Shown here: positions 58,660 to 64,000 of the stretch, one piece after another
Numbering within the stretch: position 1 is the stretch's first letter
How the letters are laid out: each line of letters opens with the position of its first letter
Origin: Collinsella aerofaciens
GTDB taxonomy: Bacteria > Actinomycetota > Coriobacteriia > Coriobacteriales > Coriobacteriaceae
Assembly (NCBI RefSeq): GCF_028209625.1
Contig: NZ_JAQLDU010000001.1
Span: 62,001-126,000, forward strand
DNA length: 64,000 bases
Direction of reading: 5' to 3'
Made by a program: the position numbers and the translations under genes
Notes under the pieces: model-generated
The model's database searches: none
What the model was told of the DNA's origin: nothing
Seen by the model: only the letters and a program-made list of their open reading frames with translations

Positions 58660-59508
58660 CTACACCGCAATGGGGATGTTCTTGACCTGCGGGCCGTGCT
58701 CATAGCCCTCGACAATCAGGTCGTCGGTCGTAAACGCATAGAAGTCATGCACATCGGGGTTAAGCGTTACCTTAGGCGCGGCAAACTGCGGACGCTCGAT
58801 AAGCTCGCGGACGATATCGACATGACGGTCGTAAATGTGGGCATCGGCAATCACATGCAGCAACTCGCCGGGAATCATATCGACCGACTGCGCGACCATC
58901 ATCAGCAAAATGGCATACTGGCACACATTCCAGTTGTTCGCGGCCAAAATGTCCTGGCTACGCTGGTTGAGAATCATGTTGAGCGTCGGCTTGTCGTCCT
59001 GCGGACGCTGCGTCACGTTATACGTCACGCTGTAGGCGCACGGATACAGGTGCATCTCGGACAGGTCGCTAAACACATAGGTGTTCGTCATAATGCGGCG
59101 GCTGTACGGCGTGTTCTTAAGGTCGTACAGCACGCGATCCATCTGGTCAAAGTCGCCCTCGGCATAATGGCTCTTCTGCCCAATCTGATACCCGTAGGCC
59201 TTACCGATGGAGCCAGTCTCGTCGGCCCACTCGTCCCAAATATGGCTGTTGAGGTCATGCACGTTATTGGACTTCTTTTGATAGATCCATAGGATCTCAT
59301 CCATGGCAGATTTGAGGGCCGTACGACGCAAGGTAAGCGCCGGAAACTCCTCACGCAGGTCATAGCGTGCCGTGACACCAAAGTTTTTAATGGTATAGGC
59401 AGGGGTGCCATCCTCCCACACCGGGCGGACCTTTTGGCCCTCGGTGGTGGTGCCATGGTCCAGAATATCGCGGCACATGGTTACAAACTGTTGATCAGCC
59501 TTGCTCAT
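58660..59508 (-). CDS. thyA: Thymidylate synthase ThyA
   Basis: A 282-residue ThyA, which methylates dUMP using methylene-THF. The catalytic Cys is in HLYPCAYSVTYNVTQRPQDD, with the phosphate-binding Arg region NTPYSRRIMTNTYVFS and NQRSQDILAANNWNVCQYA. These spellings match a Firmicutes/Clostridia ThyA subgroup rather than the E. coli form. ATG 59508 has AGGAGGG upstream; longer open readings cover the promoter region of the divergent gene and are not used. Confidence 0.93.
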   Translation of the reverse strand: MSKADQQFVTMCRDILDHGTTTEGQKVRPVWEDGTPAYTIKNFGVTARYDLREEFPALTLRRTALKSAMDEILWIYQKKSNNVHDLNSHIWDEWADETGSIGKAYGYQIGQKSHYAEGDFDQMDRVLYDLKNTPYSRRIMTNTYVFSDLSEMHLYPCAYSVTYNVTQRPQDDKPTLNMILNQRSQDILAANNWNVCQYAILLMMVAQSVDMIPGELLHVIADAHIYDRHVDIVRELIERPQFAAPKVTLNPDVHDFYAFTTDDLIVEGYEHGPQVKNIPIAV

Positions 59509-59592
59509 TGACCCTCCTGTCAGTCGCCTAAAAGCGAGATTCATTGTATCCCAGGCACATGCGGCCCCACAGCCCAAACATATGCCTTCATT

Positions 59593-59610
59593 TTCTGGCA
59601 TATGCCAGAA
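59593..59610. promoter_or_regulatory. Perfect 18-base palindrome, operator site 1
   Basis: TTCTGGCATATGCCAGAA is fully symmetric. It sits just upstream of a likely promoter (TTGCGT at 59616, 16-base gap, TATTCT at 59638) of the DUF134-NifX gene. A further CATATGCC half site occurs at 59579. Confidence 0.65.
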
Positions 59611-59648
59611 ATTCCTTGCGTAAATCTGCGCGTTCGCTATTCTATTGT

Positions 59649-59660
59649 TGACATATGTCA
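59649..59660. promoter_or_regulatory. Perfect 12-base palindrome, operator site 2
   Basis: TGACATATGTCA lies between the putative -10 box and the ribosome site of the DUF134-NifX gene. It shares the CATATG core and TG/CA flanks with site 1, so the pair looks like an operator set for one dimeric regulator, probably the gene's own product. Confidence 0.6.
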
Positions 59661-59674
59661 GATAAGGAGCACGT

Positions 59675-60439
59675 ATGGCAGGAAGACGCGAGAAACTGCG
59701 CCGCGTCGGGATCATCCCCGAATACCGCGGCTTTACCCCTGACGGCCTAGCCAGCGGAGACGCCATCGAGATGACGGTCGATGAGCTCGAAGTACTGCGC
59801 CTGTGCGACCTGGAAGGCCTCAATCAGGAGGCCGTCGCCCAGCAAATGGGCATCGCCCGCGCCACCGTGGCGGCCATCTGCAGCCGCGCACATCGCAAGG
59901 TGGCAAACGCGCTGGTCAACGGACGGGCGCTCGTTATCGAGGGCGGCAATATCGCGTACTCCCCCATCACCACGACGACGGCCGCATGGCCAGCAAAGGA
60001 GGTCGGCACCATGAGGGTGGCAACGACGTACGACAACGGCAACATCTTTATGCACTTTGGCCGCAGCGAGCAGTTTAAGATCTACGACATCCAGGATGGC
60101 AAGGTGCTCAGCGAGCAGGTCGTGGACACCGGCGGCACCGGTCACGGCGCGTTGGCGGGCCTGCTTGCCAACGGTGGCGTCGACACGCTCATCTGCGGCG
60201 GCATCGGCGGCGGCGCCATCAACGCGCTTGCCCAAGCCGGCATCACGGTATACGCGGGCGCCCAGGGCAGCTGCGACGCCTGCGTCGAGGCCCTCATCGC
60301 AGGCACGCTCGCGCAGACCGGCGAGGCCACCTGCGACTGTCACGACCATGATCACGGGCACAACCACGAGCATGGCGAGTCCTGCGGGTGCCACAGTCAC
60401 CACGGTCACGAGGGCCACGAGGGCTGCGGCTGCCACTAA
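59675..60439 (+). CDS. DUF134 HTH - NifX/NafY-like fusion with His/Cys-rich metal-binding tail
   Basis: A 254-residue three-part protein. Residues 1-95 are DUF134/UPF0251 with a helix-turn-helix (LRLCDLEGLNQEAVAQQMG, IARATVAAICSRAHRKVA). Residues about 112-215 are a dinitrogenase Fe-Mo cofactor-type domain (MRVATTYDNGNIFMHFGRSE, IYDIQDG, LICGGIGGGAINALAQAG). The last 35 residues are very rich in His and Cys (CDCHDHDHGHNHEHG and HSHHGHEGHEGCGCH), a likely metal-binding tail. AAGGAG lies seven bases before ATG 59675. Suggested role: a metal- or cluster-sensing repressor; no nitrogenase genes are present here. Confidence 0.85.
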   Translation: MAGRREKLRRVGIIPEYRGFTPDGLASGDAIEMTVDELEVLRLCDLEGLNQEAVAQQMGIARATVAAICSRAHRKVANALVNGRALVIEGGNIAYSPITTTTAAWPAKEVGTMRVATTYDNGNIFMHFGRSEQFKIYDIQDGKVLSEQVVDTGGTGHGALAGLLANGGVDTLICGGIGGGAINALAQAGITVYAGAQGSCDACVEALIAGTLAQTGEATCDCHDHDHGHNHEHGESCGCHSHHGHEGHEGCGCH

Positions 60440-60501
60440 CGGCACGGCACCGCGAGCTCGGGGCGCGACGCTGAACGCAGCCCAACTATCAAAGCCAACA
60501 A

Positions 60502-60535
60502 CAAAGGCCACCCGGTAGCTTCCGAGTGGCCTTTG
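60502..60535. terminator. Convergent terminator between the DUF134-NifX gene and ffh
   Basis: CAAAGGCCACCCGG pairs with CCGAGTGGCCTTTG (one bulge). T-runs are weak on both sides, but the position between convergent genes supports a shared terminator. Confidence 0.6.
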
Positions 60536-60559
60536 CCATATCAAGCTGGAATTACAGCC

Positions 60560-62035
60560 CTATTTCTTATTGCGCATCTGCGCTTCCATCTGGCGCAGCA
60601 GCTCCATATCGGACTTGGGGCCGCCCGTACCCAGGCCGCCCATGCCGCCCAGACCCATGGCATCCAGACCGGGAATATTGGGCATGCGCATCTTCTTGCC
60701 CTTCTTACCCTTTTTGCCCTTCTTGCCGCCGGCCTGCGCCTGATTGGCCATCGTGCGCATGCGGCCCATCATCTTGTTCATCTCGCCCCACTGCTTCATA
60801 AGGCTGTTGACCTCAGTGGGGGTCACGCCGGCGCCCTTGGCAATGCGGGCGCGACGCTGGCCGTTGATGATGGAGGGACGCAGGCGCTCCTCCTTGGTCA
60901 TCGACATGATGATGGCCTCGTTCTTGTCAAAGATGCCCTCGTCCAGGTTGCCGCCCATCTGGTTGAGCGCGCGCTGGCCACCGGGGAGCATGCCCAGAAT
61001 GCCCTTCATGCCGCCCATCTTCTTAACAGCTTTCATCTGGTCGAGCATGTCGTTCATGGTAAAGCCCTCGCGCAGCATGCGCTCGGCAGCCTCGAGCTGC
61101 TCGGCATCGGCTGCCTCCTGGGCCTTCTCGATAATACCGACGACGTCGCCCATGCCCAAGATTCGCTTGGCCATGCGATCGGGATAGAACGGCTCCAGCG
61201 AATCGGGCTTCTCGCCCATGCTCACGAATTTGATGGGCTTGCCGGTCACCTGGCGCACGGAAAGCGCGCCGCCGCCACGGGCATCGCCGTCGAGCTTGGA
61301 GATGATCACGCCGTCAAAGTCGGTGCGCTCGGCAAACGTCGAGACCACGTTGACGATATCCTGGCCGGTCATGGCATCGACGACCATCAGCACTTGATCG
61401 GGCTTGACGGCCTTCTTGATGTCCACGGCCTCCTGCATCATCTGCTCGTCGATCTGCAGACGACCGGCGGTATCGACGATGACCACGTCGCGCAGGTGTT
61501 CGACGGCCTCCTGGATGGCGCCCTTGGCAATGTCGACCGGGTGCGCGCCGTCACCGCGGAAGACAGGCACGCCGATCTCGCCGCCAAGCGTGGCCAGCTG
61601 GTCGGCAGCGGCGGGGCGGTAGACGTCGCACGCGGCGAGCAGCGGCGAGCGGCCCTGCTTCTTGAGCAGGTAGGCCAGCTTTACGGCCGCCGTGGTCTTG
61701 CCGGAGCCCTGCAGGCCCACGAGCATGATGACGTTGGGGATGCGGTTGCTAAAGACGAGCTTACTCTCGGTGGAGCCGAGCATCTCGGTAAGCTCGTCGA
61801 GCACGATCTTGACGACGTTTTGCGCCGGCGACAGCGACTCCATGACCTCGGCGGTCATGCAGCGCTCCTTGGTCTTGGCGACGAACTCCTTGACAACCTT
61901 AAAGTTGACGTCGGCCTCGAGCAACGCCATGCGAATGTCGCGCATGGCCGAGGTGATATCGGCCTCGGTCAGCTTACCCTTGCCACGCAGGCGGTCAAAT
62001 GTGTCATTGAGGCGATCGCTCAGAGAATCAAACAC
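60560..62035 (-). CDS. ffh: Signal recognition particle protein Ffh
   Basis: A 491-residue SRP GTPase that brings signal-bearing ribosomes to the membrane. N domain to about residue 85, G domain with VGLQGSGKTTAAVKLA, ACDVYRPAAADQL, VDTAGRLQIDEQMM and ISKLDGDARGGGAL, then an M domain with many Met residues that binds SRP RNA and signal peptides. The C-terminal tail has a KKGKKGKKGKK run and a Gly/Met-rich part. It lies ten bases downstream of ftsY. Confidence 0.96.
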   Translation of the reverse strand: MFDSLSDRLNDTFDRLRGKGKLTEADITSAMRDIRMALLEADVNFKVVKEFVAKTKERCMTAEVMESLSPAQNVVKIVLDELTEMLGSTESKLVFSNRIPNVIMLVGLQGSGKTTAAVKLAYLLKKQGRSPLLAACDVYRPAAADQLATLGGEIGVPVFRGDGAHPVDIAKGAIQEAVEHLRDVVIVDTAGRLQIDEQMMQEAVDIKKAVKPDQVLMVVDAMTGQDIVNVVSTFAERTDFDGVIISKLDGDARGGGALSVRQVTGKPIKFVSMGEKPDSLEPFYPDRMAKRILGMGDVVGIIEKAQEAADAEQLEAAERMLREGFTMNDMLDQMKAVKKMGGMKGILGMLPGGQRALNQMGGNLDEGIFDKNEAIIMSMTKEERLRPSIINGQRRARIAKGAGVTPTEVNSLMKQWGEMNKMMGRMRTMANQAQAGGKKGKKGKKGKKMRMPNIPGLDAMGLGGMGGLGTGGPKSDMELLRQMEAQMRNKK

Positions 62036-62045
62036 TAGTCACTCC

Positions 62046-62963
62046 TTAGTTGGACTCGCCCACCAGGGCGCGGCAGAAATCTTTGGCGTTAAACTCCTGC
62101 AGGTCATCGACCTGCTCGCCCACGCCGATGCGCAGGATCGGGAGCTTGAGCTTCTCGGCCACGGCCATGGCGATACCGCCCTTAGCCGTGCCGTCGAGCT
62201 TAGTCATGATAATACCGTCCAGACCCAGCGCCTCGTTAAACTCGAGCGCCTGGTTCAGGCCGTTCTGACCAGTGGCGGCATCGATCACGAGCACGACCGA
62301 GACCGGCATGGGACCGGCGGCCAAATTGGCGGCGCGCTTACGGGTCACGTTGACCACCTTGGCGAGCTCGCGCATGAGCTCGGGGCTCGTGTGCAGACGA
62401 CCGGCGGTATCGATGAGCACCAGGTCGCTGCCGCGCTTATCGGCCTCGTCGAGCACGTCATAGCACACGCTCGCCGGATCGGAGCCGCGGTCACGCTTGA
62501 TAACCGGTACGCCGGCACGCTGGCCCCACACATCGAGCTGCTCGATGGCGGCGGCGCGGAAGGTATCGGCCGAACCGATCACCACGTTCTTGCCGCGGGC
62601 GGCCATGGCGCTCGCAATCTTGCCGACCGTGGTGGTCTTACCGGCACCGTTGATGCCGACAAACAGCACGCAGCTCGGCGTGTCGGAAAACGGGTCGCGC
62701 TCAACAGGCACAAAATGGCCCTCGAGCTGCTCGGCCAGGGCGCGGCGAAGCTGCGGGGCGGTCTTGAGGTTCTTCTTGGCTGCGGCGTCGCGCAGGTCAT
62801 CGGAGACCTGAATGGCGACCTCGGCACCCATGTCACCCATGACGAGGGTATCCTCTAGGTCCTCCCAAAAATCCTCGTCGACCTCGCCGCCAAAGTAAAA
62901 GACCTCGTTGAGGGCCTCGCGGCTGCGCTCAAGTCCGCGCGAGAGAGCATCGAAGAATCCCAT
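62046..62963 (-). CDS. ftsY: SRP receptor FtsY
   Basis: A 305-residue SRP receptor GTPase, paired with Ffh at the membrane. FVGINGAGKTTTVGKIASA is the P-loop, IGSADTFRAAAIEQL, LIDTAGRLHTSPELMRELAK and MTKLDGTAKGGIAMAVA the further G motifs. The acidic A domain of E. coli FtsY is absent, as in most Gram-positives. Its start overlaps the smc stop as TAATG, giving smc-ftsY-ffh. Confidence 0.96.
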   Translation of the reverse strand: MGFFDALSRGLERSREALNEVFYFGGEVDEDFWEDLEDTLVMGDMGAEVAIQVSDDLRDAAAKKNLKTAPQLRRALAEQLEGHFVPVERDPFSDTPSCVLFVGINGAGKTTTVGKIASAMAARGKNVVIGSADTFRAAAIEQLDVWGQRAGVPVIKRDRGSDPASVCYDVLDEADKRGSDLVLIDTAGRLHTSPELMRELAKVVNVTRKRAANLAAGPMPVSVVLVIDAATGQNGLNQALEFNEALGLDGIIMTKLDGTAKGGIAMAVAEKLKLPILRIGVGEQVDDLQEFNAKDFCRALVGESN

Positions 62964-64000
62964 TATGCATTCACGACCTTTCCGGTTTCGCGATCGAGTT
63001 TTTGCGAGACGACGCGACTGACGCCGTCGGCTTGCATCGAGACGCCGTAGAGGACGTCAGCGTCCTCCATAGTACGGCGCTGATGCGAAATGACCAAGAG
63101 CTGCGTATCGGAACGCAGCACATCGAGGGCGCCGATGAGCTTGGACAGGTTGGCGTCATCAAGCGCCGCCTCGACCTCGTCCAGCACATAGAACGGCACC
63201 GTGCGCGTGCGGTACACGGCAAAGAGCAGGGCGAGCGCCGTCAGACTCTTCTCGCCGCCCGACATGAGCATCATCTTGGTGATGCGCTTGCCGCGCGGCT
63301 GCGCCACGACCTCGATGCCCGTCTCGGCCGGATGCTCGGGGTCGGTCATCTCCAGATGCGCCTGACCACCCGGGAACAGCATGGCGAAGATCTCGCGGAA
63401 GTTCGCATCGACCTTCTCAAAGGTCACCAGGAACGCCTTGCGCATCTTGCGATCAATGGCCACCGTGATCTTGGTGAGCGCCTTACGCGCGCTCTCCAGA
63501 TCGGTCAGCTGCTCCTCGATGTAGTCGGCGCGGCGCTTGAGCTGCTCGTACTCCTCCATGGCAACTTGGTTAACGGGACCAAGGTTGTTGATCTGGCGCA
63601 CAAGCTGGTTGAGCTCGCGCTCGGCGGCATCGCGGTCGGTGGGCGCAGGAAGCATGAGCGCTTCCTCGAGCACCGTGGTGCCATCGGCGGTAATGGCCTT
63701 GATGGCGGCCTCTACCTGCACCTCGAGCTTGCCACGCGCGACCTTAAACTCGTTTTGCGTGGCAGTGGCGGTATCGACCCGCTCCTTGGCACGGGCAACC
63801 TCTGCCTTGGCGTCCTCAATGGTCTTCTTGAGCGAAGCGGAGTCCGCCTCCTCCAGAGAGGCCTGGTCACGCAGGCGCGCCGCCCAATCCGACGCGCGTT
63901 CCAACAGGGCCGAATAGCGTTCGTGCATGGGGTCGACGCGCAGGCGCAGCAGCTCGAGTGAGCGCGAGGCCTGGCGTGTTCCGCGTATACGGCGGTCGAT
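62963..64000 (-). CDS. smc: Chromosome segregation protein SMC (partial, C-terminal 345 residues)
   Basis: The frame is open up to the right edge, so the N-terminal ATPase half and hinge lie outside. Visible are the descending coiled coil (EDAKAEVARAKERVDTATAT), the LVRQINNLGPVNQVAMEEYE linker, the ABC signature MLMSGGEKSLTALALLFAVY and Walker B PFYVLDEVEAALDDANLSKL, all diagnostic of SMC. It compacts and segregates chromosomes with ScpA and ScpB. The product ends in the short tail KLDRETGKVVNA. Confidence 0.95.
   Translation of the reverse strand: MDRRIRGTRQASRSLELLRLRVDPMHERYSALLERASDWAARLRDQASLEEADSASLKKTIEDAKAEVARAKERVDTATATQNEFKVARGKLEVQVEAAIKAITADGTTVLEEALMLPAPTDRDAAERELNQLVRQINNLGPVNQVAMEEYEQLKRRADYIEEQLTDLESARKALTKITVAIDRKMRKAFLVTFEKVDANFREIFAMLFPGGQAHLEMTDPEHPAETGIEVVAQPRGKRITKMMLMSGGEKSLTALALLFAVYRTRTVPFYVLDEVEAALDDANLSKLIGALDVLRSDTQLLVISHQRRTMEDADVLYGVSMQADGVSRVVSQKLDRETGKVVNA

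Noticed and set aside
60346..60436. Repetitive DNA encoding His/Gly/Cys as a possible short tandem repeat
   Set aside because: The repetition is at the protein level (metal-binding tail) and codons vary, so it is coding, not a DNA repeat.
60690..60722. Lys/Gly repeat in ffh as a frameshift or assembly fault
   Set aside because: The KKGKKG run is in frame and such basic tails occur at the end of Ffh M domains.
1..64000. CRISPR array
   Set aside because: No regularly spaced direct repeats and no cas-like gene were found.

Overview
The window is 64 kb of high-GC bacterial chromosome with tightly packed, mostly minus-strand genes. Gene content and protein character fit a strictly anaerobic gut Coriobacteriia member (Actinomycetota), most likely Collinsella or a close relative. 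Pointers are the fructose PTS locus, an Actinobacteria/Firmicutes-style T-box ahead of ileS, the alaS-ruvX-mltG-yqeG-aroK run, the smc-ftsY-ffh run and an anaerobic (CbiD/CbiG/CbiK-type) cobalamin pathway. The species call is inference; no rRNA gene is present to settle it.

Left end (1-10.9 kb): a corrinoid block. On the minus strand cbiF-cbiD-cbiL-cbiG-cbiH-cbiE (cbiE cut by the window edge) form an overlapping operon for the methylation and ring-contraction half of anaerobic B12 synthesis. Divergent from it, a plus-strand promoter with a palindrome on its -10 box and a cobalamin riboswitch precede an exported Tat/lipoprotein CbiK chelatase, a small lipoprotein, a two-domain substrate-binding lipoprotein, a FecCD/BtuC-type permease and an ATPase with an extra C-terminal domain. 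This looks like a B12-controlled uptake system with a tetrapyrrole chelatase anchored outside the membrane, and it is the most interesting item here. The block ends at an IS3-family transposase scar (about 10.97-11.22 kb).

11-23 kb: a TetR regulator, a flippase-like membrane protein, tRNA-Glu(CUC), the CCA-adding enzyme, then a fructose catabolic/PTS locus (fruA IIBCA, ptsH, ptsI, two 1-phosphofructokinase paralogues) with a divergent RpiR-type regulator.

23-50 kb: housekeeping genes, nearly all on the minus strand: recN, nadK, tlyA, xseB, nusB, an Asp23/Gls24 protein, efp, an aminopeptidase P, a degenerate 3-dehydroquinate-synthase-like gene beside aroK, yqeG, mltG, ruvX, alaS, an AI-2E-type exporter, a stress-type sigma factor with a degenerate RsbW-like partner and a DUF948 protein, rarA, dgt, a prepilin peptidase, a glycosyltransferase, an RluA-family synthase, lspA and ileS with an Ile (ATC) T-box leader.

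50-52.6 kb: a small accessory patch after an iron-dependent alcohol dehydrogenase. It holds three stacked terminators, an AT-rich S51-type peptidase gene that looks imported, a broken IS3 transposase tail and a possible serine-recombinase tail.

52.5-64 kb: a DUF523 protein, ftsH, the corrinoid adenosyltransferase (linking back to the cbi genes), a MATE exporter, a TrmH-family methyltransferase, folA-thyA, a DUF134-NifX fusion with a His/Cys-rich tail behind two palindromic operator candidates, then ffh, ftsY and the 3' part of smc, which runs off the right edge.
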